Positions 36,226 to 44,795 of a stretch of DNA of 64,000 nt are shown piece by piece. A model generated the notes under the pieces. That model was not told the origin of the DNA. It saw nothing but the letters and a program-made list of their open reading frames with translations, and made no database searches. The translations under genes and the position numbers were made by a program. Numbering within the stretch: position 1 is the first letter of the stretch; the number at the start of each line of letters is the position of its first letter. This DNA comes from Clostridiales bacterium (GTDB lineage: Bacteria > Bacillota > Clostridia > Lachnospirales > Lachnospiraceae). Where the stretch lies: assembly GCA_018366495.1 (NCBI GenBank), contig JAGZHZ010000001.1, positions 62,001 to 126,000 on the forward strand, given 5' to 3'.

Positions 36226-36490
36226 CCTAATGAACTTCTACCATATAATACCTCTTTTTCTGTTTCAGTTTTTTCATTTTTATCTGCCTGAATTAACTGA
36301 TCTCAAAAATTTAAATTTTCTTTTTTAAATTTTCTTTCTCAAATACAGATTCCTCACCTCTGTGAAAATTCAGGAATTCCGATTTTTCTTTTGTTCTGAA
36401 ACTTTTTTAATTCTTCCTTTCTCTTTGTATGGTACAAAAAGAACTGTAACTTATGTTTTCGGTGGTTTATACCTCTCTTTCTTTATTTGT
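36183..36490 (-). ncRNA. Putative small RNA of about 310 nt between gdhA and spoIIIAA
   Basis: The boundaries come from a consensus promoter upstream and an intrinsic terminator downstream. The interval has no convincing gene: the only peptide-sized frames are a 16-codon ATG frame ending just before the terminator (MKKLKQKKRYYMVEVH) with a weak site, and a 10-codon GTG frame. Short hairpins are visible, such as TTTGTaccatACAAA. It does not look like 6S RNA, tmRNA or SRP RNA. Because gdhA has its own terminator at 36699-36727, this is not a gdhA 3' end. A leader or riboswitch for spoIIIAA is unlikely given sporulation-specific control of that operon. Confidence 0.45.
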
Positions 36491-36496
36491 AACTTC

Positions 36497-36525
36497 ATTA
36501 TAAATATTTTTTACTATTTTGTCAA
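36497..36525 (-). promoter_or_regulatory. Consensus sigma-A promoter in the gdhA-spoIIIAA gap
   Basis: A perfect TTGACA and a perfect TATAAT on the minus strand are separated by exactly 17 bases. No open frame of gene size lies downstream before the terminator at 36183-36225. Confidence 0.75.
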
Positions 36526-36692
36526 GATATTTTTTCATTTTTTATTAATTATCTGTTATTTTATCTGTTTTATTCTTTTTTACATTCTTATCATATATAA
36601 ATTGGAATTTATCATTTTTTTATCTGCTGAAGGTGACATGGCAATCTCTTCTCCATTTTTTACAATGATAGTCGCCGTATCCTTTACTCCGC

Positions 36693-36727
36693 AAAAAAGA
36701 GACCAGACAGAAAATCTGTCGAGTCTC
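36693..36727 (-). terminator. Terminator of gdhA
   Basis: On the minus strand GAGACTCGACAGA and TCTGTCTGGTCTC form a stem with a short TT-rich loop, followed by TTTTTT, about 45 bases after the gdhA stop codon. Confidence 0.85.
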
Positions 36728-36772
36728 CTTCTTTTATGTGTTTCTTTTTTTCTGTTTCAAGGATCTTTCTGA

Positions 36773-38107
36773 TCAGCATACACCCTGTGCAAGCATTGCG
36801 TCTGCCACTTTCTCAAATCCTGCAATATTTGCTCCTACTACATAGTTTCCTTCTGCATTGTACCGTTTTGCGGCATCATCCAGATTGTGGAAAATATTTA
36901 CCATAATTGTCTTAAGTTTAGCATCCACTTCCTCAAAACTCCAGGACAGTCTCTCACTGTTCTGAGACATTTCAAGCGCAGATGTTGCAACGCCGCCTGC
37001 ATTTGAAGCTTTTCCAGGTGCAAACAAAATTCCGCTCTTCTGAAGGTACTCTGTCGCCTCCAGAGTTGTAGGCATATTTGCGCCCTCAGCTACTGCATAG
37101 CATCCGTTTGCAACAAGCGCTTTTGCATCTTCTAATGTCAGCTCATTCTGTGTCGCACATGGCAGGGCAATATCACATTTTACGCTCCATACGCCTTTTC
37201 CTTCATGATATTCTGAATTTGGACGATATGTTTTGTACTCTGTCAGACGAGCACGTTTTACTTCCTTGATCTCTTTTAAAGCAGCCAGATCAATTCCGTC
37301 CGGATCGTATACCCAGCCTGTAGAATCGCTGCAAGTTACTACTTTTCCGCCTAACTGCTGTGCTTTTTCAATCGCATAGATCGCTACATTTCCTGCGCCG
37401 GATACACAGATTGTTGTTCCTTTGAGATCTTTTCCATTACATTTTAACATTTCTTCTGTGAAATAGAGTAATCCGTATCCTGTCGCTTCTTTTCTCGCCA
37501 GAGATCCTCCGTAAGACAAACCTTTTCCGGTCAGAACGCCTTCATATACTCCTCTGATTCTTTTATACTGTCCGAACATATAACCGATTTCTCTGGCTCC
37601 TGTTCCGATATCTCCAGCTGGAACGTCTGTGTCTGCGCCGATATATTTGTACAGCTCTGTGATAAAGCTCTGGCAGAAAGCCATCACTTCTCTGTCAGAT
37701 TTTCCCTTCGGATCAAAGTCAGAACCACCTTTGCCACCGCCGATTGGAAGTCCTGTCAGTGAGTTTTTAAAAATCTGCTCAAAACCTAAGAATTTAATAA
37801 TTCCCAAGTTTACAGATGGATGAAGACGCAATCCTCCTTTGTATGGTCCGATTGCACTGTTAAACTGTACACGGTATCCTGTGTTGACCTGAACCTGTCC
37901 TTTGTCGTCCACCCATGGCACACGGAACTTAAACTGTCTTTCTGGATTTACCAGTCTTTCCAGCAGCGCTTCTTTTCTGTACTTTTCTTCATTTGCTTCG
38001 ATCACAACTCTTAAAGATTCCAGTACTTCTTTTACAGCCTGATGAAATTCAGGTTCTGCCGGGTTTTGTTTTACTACTAACTCAATGACTTCATCTACAT
38101 ATGACAT
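36773..38107 (-). CDS. gdhA: Glutamate dehydrogenase (NADP-type, hexameric)
   Basis: Interconverts 2-oxoglutarate plus ammonia and glutamate. 444 residues from the ATG that follows GAGGAGG by eight bases; 23 further in-frame codons upstream lack a ribosome site. GGLRLHPSVN, the catalytic-lysine block LPIGGGKGGSDFDPKGKSD and the coenzyme-fold GAGNVAIYAIEKA are present. Coenzyme choice is by similarity to the family I NADP enzymes. The long leader contains a terminator-like hairpin, so attenuation is possible. Confidence 0.96.
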   Translation of the reverse strand: MSYVDEVIELVVKQNPAEPEFHQAVKEVLESLRVVIEANEEKYRKEALLERLVNPERQFKFRVPWVDDKGQVQVNTGYRVQFNSAIGPYKGGLRLHPSVNLGIIKFLGFEQIFKNSLTGLPIGGGKGGSDFDPKGKSDREVMAFCQSFITELYKYIGADTDVPAGDIGTGAREIGYMFGQYKRIRGVYEGVLTGKGLSYGGSLARKEATGYGLLYFTEEMLKCNGKDLKGTTICVSGAGNVAIYAIEKAQQLGGKVVTCSDSTGWVYDPDGIDLAALKEIKEVKRARLTEYKTYRPNSEYHEGKGVWSVKCDIALPCATQNELTLEDAKALVANGCYAVAEGANMPTTLEATEYLQKSGILFAPGKASNAGGVATSALEMSQNSERLSWSFEEVDAKLKTIMVNIFHNLDDAAKRYNAEGNYVVGANIAGFEKVADAMLAQGVC

Positions 38108-38214
38108 TTGTTGTTCCTCCTCAAATTCTTTTTTTATCTGCTCTTTTTTTCTGTCCGAATAGCATCCTGATTTCAAAAAGCAGACTATGTGTTCTAAAAT
38201 TCAAAAAAGGCCCC

Positions 38215-38250
38215 AAAAAACTATTCAGCGGAGCTCTGCTCCCCTAAATA
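38215..38250 (-). terminator. Terminator/attenuator hairpin in the gdhA leader
   Basis: On the minus strand TATTTAGGGGAGC and GCTCCGCTGAATA fold around AGA and are followed by GTTTTTT. It lies only about 20 bases after the predicted gdhA transcription start and about 110 bases before the start codon. It could end rnpB read-through transcripts, attenuate gdhA, or both. Confidence 0.7.
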
Positions 38251-38275
38251 TTCTTTGACGCCTTTGTCGCTTTTT

Positions 38276-38304
38276 ATTATATTCGTTTTCTTTTTAATAT
38301 GCAA
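38276..38304 (-). promoter_or_regulatory. Promoter of gdhA
   Basis: TTGCAT and a perfect TATAAT on the minus strand are 17 bases apart, in the short gap after rnpB and before the leader hairpin. Confidence 0.65.
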
Positions 38305-38334
38305 GTGTTTTTTTCTTTTCTTCCATTTTTTTCT

Positions 38335-38680
38335 GCATAAGCAGAACGGTAAGCCGGGTTATGTCGTGAATGATCATCTATCTAGACCTGCTGTCGCCAG
38401 CAGGTTCCAGCGACCTACCTAAAGCTGACGGGCCGCCATATGCTTTTTTTCGGTCTTGCTTCGGATGGGGTTTACATATGCCCTCTTTGTTACCAAAAAG
38501 GCGGTAGTCTCTTACACTGCCCTTCCACCCTTACCAGCAAAGCTGGCGGTATATTTCTGTTGCACTATCCTTGGAGTCGCCTCCACCAGACGTTATCTGG
38601 CATCCTGCCCTGTGAAGCCCGGACTTTCCTCGTATGACACCTTTCGTTTTGTCATCCGCGATCATTTATTCTACTTATGC
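38335..38680 (-). ncRNA. rnpB: RNase P RNA, bacterial class A
   Basis: Catalytic RNA that trims tRNA 5' ends. The 5' conserved block GAGGAAAGTCCGGGCT, the internal ACAGAAATATACCGCC, and the 3' block TAACCCGGCTTA (minus strand) are unmistakable. Mature ends were placed by the terminal helix: GCATAAGTAGAA at the 5' end pairs with TTCTGCTTATGC at the 3' end, with one G-U pair, giving about 346 nt. A promoter lies directly upstream. Confidence 0.95.
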
Positions 38681-38688
38681 CGCATCAA

Positions 38689-38717
38689 ATTCTAACATGA
38701 AACTTTCTTCTTGTAAA
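38689..38717 (-). promoter_or_regulatory. Promoter of rnpB
   Basis: TTTACA and TAGAAT on the minus strand are 17 bases apart; the expected transcription start falls at the predicted 5' end of RNase P RNA. Confidence 0.65.
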
Positions 38718-38735
38718 TAGATTTTTCTTTGTTTT

Positions 38736-40400
38736 TTATACTTTAAAGCAACTTCCACCAATAAATTCGCGCAAAATAGAATTTTGCGGAACATTTTCTC
38801 CTGGAATTCCCACGAAGTAGTCTAAAAATTTCAGCAGACGTTTTGCCTCTTTATATTCCGGCTCTTCTCTTGCAATTCCAAATAAAAGCGGCTCTGCATA
38901 AATCTTCAGCACTGCCAGTTCATAAATTAAGGCAGAATTAAACATGACATCTGCCTCTTCCTGATAAGGGAAAATATAGGCTTCCTCTCCTCTTCCCACA
39001 GAAGGCCACATCGCAATCGTATTTTTTGCCGATGTTCCTCTTGTTCTTGCATCCCGGATTATTCTTCTCAAAAGCCGCCCGTCTGTAGTTGCAATTCGAT
39101 TGTGTTCATCTACATTCAGCTGAGTCAGTCCGCTGATATATATTTTAAATTTTTCTTCTCTTGGCATACGGTAAGTCATTCTGTCATTCAGACCATGAAT
39201 CCCTTCAATTACAAGCACATCGTCTTTACCCAGACGAAGTATATCTCCACGATATTCCCTCTTTCCAAGTTTAAAATTGTAATAAGGAAGTTCTACTTTT
39301 TCGCCGGAAAGAAGCCGCGTCATATCTTCATTAAACAGTTCAATGTCGATCGCTTCCAGACACTCAAAGTTTTTATTTCCATAGATATCAAGCGGTGTTT
39401 TTTCGCGGTCTACAAAGTAATCGTCCATCGGAATCGGATGTGGGTTTAATCCATGTGCTGCGAGCTGAATAGAAAGTCTGTGAGAAAATGTTGTTTTTCC
39501 AGAAGAGGACGGTCCGGCAATCAGTACGATCCTTGCTTTCTTTTTTGCAATCTGTTCTGCAATCTCTCCGATTTTTTTCTCCTGAAGCGCTTCCTGGCAT
39601 AAGATTAAGTCATCCATATTTCCATTTACAACACGCTCATTCAGCGCCGCAACAGTCGGCACATTCAGCATCTCTCCCCATAAAAGTGTCTGCTTTTGAA
39701 CCTGGAAGATCTTTTTTCGTGGCTGAAATTCCGGCACTTTTCTTGGATTGCTCATCCATGGAAACAGCAAGACAAACCCCTCGTCATACAAAACTAAGTC
39801 AAAGTATCGCAGATAAGAAGTATCCGGAGCCATATATCCATAAAAATAATCTTCAAATCCCGCCAGATTATAGATGTTGACTTTGGAAACTCTTCTGTAC
39901 GTCAGCAGTGCTTCCTTATCATACATTCCATATTCATGAAACAGTTCTATCGCCTTATAAGTATCCTCGCTTCTCTTCTGAATCGGAATTTTTTGTTCCA
40001 CAAGCTCTCTCATGTATGCTTTTACTTCTTTTAAAAGCTGTTCTGTCAGTCGTATTTTTCCTTTCAGCGTACAGTAATATCCGCTGCCCACCGAGAAATG
40101 AACGCTGATCTTTTCAATATTGTCATGACCTGCAACATGATCCATTGCCTTCAGCATCAAAAGCGTCACACTTCTTCTGTATGTGTCATATCCCACTTTC
40201 TCTGCCGTTGTTATAAATCGAATCTCGCAGTCGTATTTTATCTTTTTGCACAGTTCAAACAAACGATTCCCCGATTCTGCCAGAATAATATCATCGTTCT
40301 TTGTATCTGCAAAATCTTTCGCCACCTCTAAAAAAGTAGTTCCGAAAGGATATTTTCTTTTCTCTTCTCCAACTTGTATGATAATCTGTTCCTGCCCCAT
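38736..40400 (-). CDS. TGS-domain nucleoside (uridine-type) kinase
   Basis: 554 residues: an N-terminal TGS-like domain (about 1-60), a threonyl-tRNA-synthetase editing-like region (about 60-230), and a C-terminal P-loop kinase domain of the uridine kinase/phosphoribulokinase type with GPSSSGKTTF and IPMDDYFVDRE. This architecture is annotated as nucleoside kinase in Clostridia and Bacteroides; the substrate is unproven and the TGS part suggests contact with RNA or a ribosome-linked signal. AGGAGG precedes the ATG. It follows the Nif3-like gene by 15 bases. Confidence 0.88.
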   Translation of the reverse strand: MGQEQIIIQVGEEKRKYPFGTTFLEVAKDFADTKNDDIILAESGNRLFELCKKIKYDCEIRFITTAEKVGYDTYRRSVTLLMLKAMDHVAGHDNIEKISVHFSVGSGYYCTLKGKIRLTEQLLKEVKAYMRELVEQKIPIQKRSEDTYKAIELFHEYGMYDKEALLTYRRVSKVNIYNLAGFEDYFYGYMAPDTSYLRYFDLVLYDEGFVLLFPWMSNPRKVPEFQPRKKIFQVQKQTLLWGEMLNVPTVAALNERVVNGNMDDLILCQEALQEKKIGEIAEQIAKKKARIVLIAGPSSSGKTTFSHRLSIQLAAHGLNPHPIPMDDYFVDREKTPLDIYGNKNFECLEAIDIELFNEDMTRLLSGEKVELPYYNFKLGKREYRGDILRLGKDDVLVIEGIHGLNDRMTYRMPREEKFKIYISGLTQLNVDEHNRIATTDGRLLRRIIRDARTRGTSAKNTIAMWPSVGRGEEAYIFPYQEEADVMFNSALIYELAVLKIYAEPLLFGIAREEPEYKEAKRLLKFLDYFVGIPGENVPQNSILREFIGGSCFKV

Positions 40401-40415
40401 AAAACTCCTCCTGTT

Positions 40416-41204
40416 TTAGATCATCCAAAATGGCAGGCAAAATGCCTCTCGCTCTATTTTCAGATCTGGAAATGTCTTTTCCAATTCCTGTTTCACCTGA
40501 TCCATAAAAATATGTTCTGTTCCATAGTGTCCTGCATCAATCACAGCAATCCCCTGTGCCGCTGCATCAATGCCTGCATGATGGTCGATATCTCCTGTGA
40601 TCATCACATCAGCGTGTGCTTTCAGCGCATCTGAAATCATGCTTTTTCCTGATCCCGGCAGGATTGCCGCTGTTTTTATCTTTTTATTTTCATCCCCAAA
40701 TACCTTTACTTCCCTTAAAGAAAATGATTTTTTTACAAGATCTGCGCACTCTTTCAGCGTTATCTCACATGGGAGCGCTCCGATTCTGCCGTATCCCTCC
40801 TGTATACCTGTCTGCGGATCTTTATAAGAAACGCTCAGCACACGAGGCGCCTGAAGGCCAAGACAAAAAGCAGCTGTATCTGCCATCTGTGCGACATCAT
40901 AATTTGTGTGTGCCGCATAATAGCAGATATCTTCTTTAATCAGCTTTATGACTCTTCTCCCGATAAAATGATCTGCCGTCACGGATTTCAATCCTGAGAA
41001 AATCATCGGATGATGCGTGATCAAAAGATCCGCCCCTGCCTGTACCGCATGATCAATCACCTCATCTGTCGCATCCAAAGCCAGATAAACCGTGTTTACT
41101 TCTTTTTCCGGATCCCCTGCCTGAAGTCCTGGATTATCCCAGGACGCAGCAAAATGCAGAGGATACCGCTGTTCTAATTTTTCTATTATTTCTTTGCATT
41201 TCAT
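40416..41204 (-). CDS. Nif3-like dinuclear metal-centre protein
   Basis: 262 residues of the NIF3/YqfO family, often annotated as GTP cyclohydrolase I type 2-like. Metal-ligand motifs THHPMIFSG and DAGHYGTEH are present, with AAHTNYDVA between. The ATG at 41204 has AAAGGAG; upstream in-frame codons lack a site. As in Bacillus it follows trmK, but the biochemical role of the family is still unclear. Confidence 0.9.
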   Translation of the reverse strand: MKCKEIIEKLEQRYPLHFAASWDNPGLQAGDPEKEVNTVYLALDATDEVIDHAVQAGADLLITHHPMIFSGLKSVTADHFIGRRVIKLIKEDICYYAAHTNYDVAQMADTAAFCLGLQAPRVLSVSYKDPQTGIQEGYGRIGALPCEITLKECADLVKKSFSLREVKVFGDENKKIKTAAILPGSGKSMISDALKAHADVMITGDIDHHAGIDAAAQGIAVIDAGHYGTEHIFMDQVKQELEKTFPDLKIEREAFCLPFWMI

Positions 41205-41255
41205 GGCATTTTCTCCTTTATATCTCACCATCCGTATTTTTCCCACACAATCCTG

Positions 41256-41960
41256 TCAGAATCTTTCTGCTGTCAATATACCCTTTGCCTCCCGAATGTG
41301 ATTTAATTTTTCTGTAATTTCTTCTCTTCTTTTCTGTGTATTTGGATTTTCATTTTCCTCTAGCTTCTTCTGAACAGATTCATAAATTTTTTCTTCTCTT
41401 TCCAGAAAAGAAAAAAGACATGGTTCCTTTTTCTGAAGCAGATATTTTCCATATAAATATTCTGTCTCTGTCCATGGCTCCATCTGGCCGTGAGTCACTC
41501 TCATCATCGGATAATATTTCCCGTCTTCTTCTACCATATTTTCATCTGTAATCTGATATTCCTGTTTCTGCAAAAAGCGACGCACAAGAGCGATCTCCGA
41601 CTGTGGCTGCAGAATCAGTTCTTTCACGCCTTTTAAAACATCTGCTCCTCTTTTTAAAATTTCAATCGTCAATAAACCGCCCATCCCAGCGATCACAACG
41701 CTGTCCGCCTCTCCTTCTTTCAGCTGTGCTGCTCCGTCTGACAGCCTTGTCTCGATCTTTTCCTCCAGCATATGTTCTGCAATATGTGCTTTTGCACGCT
41801 CCAGAGGTCCTGCATTGATATCCATCGCAACTGCATGGTCTATTTTTCCCTGCTCGATTAAAAAAATCGGAATATACCCGTGATCCGTCCCTACATCTGC
41901 CAAACATCCTTTTTCTTTTACCATCGACGCTACCGCCGACAAGCGTTTTGATAACTGCAA
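41256..41960 (-). CDS. trmK: tRNA (adenine-22-N1)-methyltransferase TrmK
   Basis: Methylates A22 of tRNAs. 234 residues: a Rossmann-type methyltransferase domain with CLADVGTDHGYIPI and the VVIAGMGG motif, and a C-terminal coiled coil. The start is TTG, preceded by GAGGAG at seven bases. It follows dnaG by 51 bases; the rpoD gene that commonly separates the two is absent. Confidence 0.93.
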   Translation of the reverse strand: MQLSKRLSAVASMVKEKGCLADVGTDHGYIPIFLIEQGKIDHAVAMDINAGPLERAKAHIAEHMLEEKIETRLSDGAAQLKEGEADSVVIAGMGGLLTIEILKRGADVLKGVKELILQPQSEIALVRRFLQKQEYQITDENMVEEDGKYYPMMRVTHGQMEPWTETEYLYGKYLLQKKEPCLFSFLEREEKIYESVQKKLEENENPNTQKRREEITEKLNHIREAKGILTAERF

Positions 41961-42011
41961 ATTTTTCTCCTCTCTTCCTTATGCCGTTCTTACTGTGTAT
42001 TCCTTTATCGT

Positions 42012-43778
42012 CTATGACAGAGAAATCTTCAGCTTTGCCAATTCCTGCATTTTTCTTCTATTTTCAATCATTTTCTGAACCCCTGAGATATCGGTCGGAT
42101 CCGAATGATTCATCTGATAAGAAATACTATTTTCCATCACTTTCGCAATCGTCTCTCTGACTGCCTTTTGCAAATCTTCTTTCGTATCAACCGACACGGT
42201 TGTATTAAACAGCTGGGCAACCTGCCTTTGCTGTTCAGAATCCTCAAAATAATTGATAATTTTTGCCGGGTTCATCTCCCCGTTTCGCTGCTGTTCATAG
42301 ACCATCCCCGCAACGGTTCTGTACAGTTCTTCTGTAAAATCTTCTGGAGAGACGTACTGCTTTACTGTATCAAATAATTTCGGATACTCGATCAGCCATG
42401 TCAGCAATATCCTCTGTGACTTTTTCATGCCGTCTTCTTTCTCCGGAAGTTTTCTCTCTCTTCCTGTCAGCTGCGTCTTTGGAGTATAGCCTTTCATAGC
42501 CAGCTGGTTCACCATTTTTCTTAAATTTTCAAATCCGACATGGTAGCGCACTGCCACTGCCTCGATATAGTTTTCTCTCTCCAGCTCCTGATCAAACTCG
42601 ATCAATTTTGCCGCTACTTCTCTGAAAAACAGTGTCTTGCTTTCAGGATCTGTCATCTGGTAATTCTGTTCCATCACTGAAAGTTCAAACAGGAAACTGT
42701 TTTCGGCCTGATCAATTCTCTCCTGAAACTTCTCTCCGCCTTCTGCCTTTATAAATTCATCCGGATCTTTATACGGTTCCATATGAATCACTTTCGCCGT
42801 GATCCCCGCTGCCTTTAAAATCGGAATTGCGCGCAGTGCTGCCTTTTTTCCTGCCTCGTCGCTGTCATATGTCAGCACCACTTCCTCCGCATACCGCCTC
42901 AAAAGTCCTGCATGCTGCGATGTAAACGCCGTTCCAAGGGACGCAACTGCATTTTTAAATCCTGCCTGATGCAGTGCAATTACATCCATATAACCTTCAC
43001 ACAGCAGGAAATATTTTTTTCTTGATATGCGCGCTGCATTTAATCCATAAAGATTCCGGCTTTTGTCAAACACAATCGTTTCCGGGGAGTTCAAATACTT
43101 TGGTTTCCCATCTCCCATCACTCTTCCGCCAAAACCAATGACTCTTCCATTGACATCTTGAATAGGAAAGATCACACGATTCCAGAACTTATCATACATT
43201 CCGCGACGCTCATCCACATTCATCAATCCTGACTGCTTCAACAGTTCATCGGAGACTCCTTTTTTCTTAAAATATTGATATAAATCATCACTGTACGCTG
43301 TAGAAAATCCCAGCCCAAAATTTTTCATCGTCTCTTTTGTGATTCCTCTCTTTGTGAGATATTCCATCGCATGAGCTCCATTTTCTGTTCGCAGCTGATA
43401 ATAAAAATAGTTGGCTGCCTGCTTATTCAGCTCTAAAATCTGTGTCTTTAAATCTTGTTCCCGGCGCATCTGTGCTGTCATTTCCTGGGAAGGCAGTTCA
43501 ATACCGGCACGGTCTGCCAAAAATTTCATCGCCTCCGGAAACGTATAGTTTTCATACTGCATAATAAAAGTAAAGACATTTCCGCCTGCTCCGCACCCAA
43601 AGCAATAATACATCTGCTTGTCAGGGCTGACAGAGAAAGACGGTGACTTTTCATTGTGAAACGGACATAATCCAAAGTAAGAATTTCCCTTTCTCTGCAG
43701 TTTTACATAGCCTGAAATCACATCCACAATATCATTTCTAAGTCGTACCTCTTCAATTAAATCTTCTGAATAATACAT
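42012..43778 (-). CDS. dnaG: DNA primase DnaG
   Basis: 588 residues: an N-terminal CHC2 zinc finger (CPFHNEKSPSFSVSPDKQMYYCFGCG), a TOPRIM catalytic core (CEGYMDVIALHQAG, LTYDSDEAGKKA) and a C-terminal helicase-interaction domain. Makes RNA primers at replication forks. It follows dgt by nine bases in an operon with comEC upstream. Confidence 0.97.
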   Translation of the reverse strand: MYYSEDLIEEVRLRNDIVDVISGYVKLQRKGNSYFGLCPFHNEKSPSFSVSPDKQMYYCFGCGAGGNVFTFIMQYENYTFPEAMKFLADRAGIELPSQEMTAQMRREQDLKTQILELNKQAANYFYYQLRTENGAHAMEYLTKRGITKETMKNFGLGFSTAYSDDLYQYFKKKGVSDELLKQSGLMNVDERRGMYDKFWNRVIFPIQDVNGRVIGFGGRVMGDGKPKYLNSPETIVFDKSRNLYGLNAARISRKKYFLLCEGYMDVIALHQAGFKNAVASLGTAFTSQHAGLLRRYAEEVVLTYDSDEAGKKAALRAIPILKAAGITAKVIHMEPYKDPDEFIKAEGGEKFQERIDQAENSFLFELSVMEQNYQMTDPESKTLFFREVAAKLIEFDQELERENYIEAVAVRYHVGFENLRKMVNQLAMKGYTPKTQLTGRERKLPEKEDGMKKSQRILLTWLIEYPKLFDTVKQYVSPEDFTEELYRTVAGMVYEQQRNGEMNPAKIINYFEDSEQQRQVAQLFNTTVSVDTKEDLQKAVRETIAKVMENSISYQMNHSDPTDISGVQKMIENRRKMQELAKLKISLS

Positions 43779-43787
43779 CTTTTTCCC

Positions 43788-44795
43788 CTATAGCTGCCAA
43801 AACTTCGGGATAAACAGTTCCGTAAACTTCTGTGTCGCATAAGGATCTGTCATACCTGCAATATAATCACAGACGACCCGCTCTTTCGGCTGCCCTTTCT
43901 TATCCATCAGACTGCGATATTCCTGCGGCAAAAGGTCTGTGTGAACGATATAATACTCATATAACGCCTGCACAAGTCCGATCGCCTTTTTCTCCTCTTT
44001 TTTTGCACATGGATCGTCATATACATGTTCAAACATAAATGTTCTCAAATCCTTCATGACAAGTGAAACTTCCGGAGACATCGCAATCTCATCTCGATCC
44101 ATACTGTTTATTATAATATCATGGATCAAAGTATTCAACCTTTCTCTTGTCGTGTTGCCCAAAACATCTCTGTATGCCTTTGGTATCTGTTCCTCTGTCA
44201 AAATTTTTGCCCTTTTTGCATCGTCAATATCACTGTTTAGATATGCCACTTTGTCTGAAATACGCACGATTTTCCCTTCCAGTGTGGAGGGATTTCCTGT
44301 TGTTCTGTGATTTTTAATTCCATCCCGAACTTCCCACGTCAAATTTAATCCTTCTCCCCCTTTCTCCAGCAGTTCCACAATCCGCACGCTCTGCTCGTAA
44401 TGTGTAAAACCGCATGGTGCGATTTCATTTAAAGCATACTCTCCACAGTGGCCAAATGGCGTATGCCCCAAGTCATGTCCCAGAGCAATCGCCTCAGCAA
44501 GATCGTCATTCAGACGCAGCGCCTTTGCAATCGTCCTTGCCGTCTGTGCCACTTCCAGAGTGTGCATCATTCTTGTCCTGTAGTGATCTCCTACAGGACT
44601 TAAAAATACCTGCGTCTTTTGTTTCAGCCTGCGGAATGCTTTGCTGTGCATAATGCGATCCCTGTCTCTTTGATATGCCGGTCGGATATCACACGGCTTT
44701 TCCTCCCTCTCTCTTCCTCTCGAATTTTGACTGAATGCTGCATACGGACTAAAGAACTCTTTTTCCCTTTTTTCTGCCATTTCCCTGATATTCAT
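43788..44795 (-). CDS. dgt: dGTP triphosphohydrolase-like HD protein
   Basis: 335 residues from an ATG that follows AAGGAGAG; this ATG overlaps the comEC stop codon as ATGA, so the two are translationally coupled. HD-domain motifs are present: RTRMMHTLEVAQTAR, ALGHDLGHTPFGHCGE. Homologues hydrolyse dNTPs to nucleoside and triphosphate. Location next to dnaG is common in Clostridia. Substrate range cannot be read from sequence. Confidence 0.92.
   Translation of the reverse strand: MNIREMAEKREKEFFSPYAAFSQNSRGREREEKPCDIRPAYQRDRDRIMHSKAFRRLKQKTQVFLSPVGDHYRTRMMHTLEVAQTARTIAKALRLNDDLAEAIALGHDLGHTPFGHCGEYALNEIAPCGFTHYEQSVRIVELLEKGGEGLNLTWEVRDGIKNHRTTGNPSTLEGKIVRISDKVAYLNSDIDDAKRAKILTEEQIPKAYRDVLGNTTRERLNTLIHDIIINSMDRDEIAMSPEVSLVMKDLRTFMFEHVYDDPCAKKEEKKAIGLVQALYEYYIVHTDLLPQEYRSLMDKKGQPKERVVCDYIAGMTDPYATQKFTELFIPKFWQL

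Noticed and set aside
36362..36772. A 136-codon plus-strand open frame in the gdhA-spoIIIAA spacer, predicted hydrophobic
   Set aside because: It is a by-product of very AT-rich sequence; it has no ribosome site, low-complexity Phe/Ile content, and overlaps the gdhA terminator and the minus-strand promoter.
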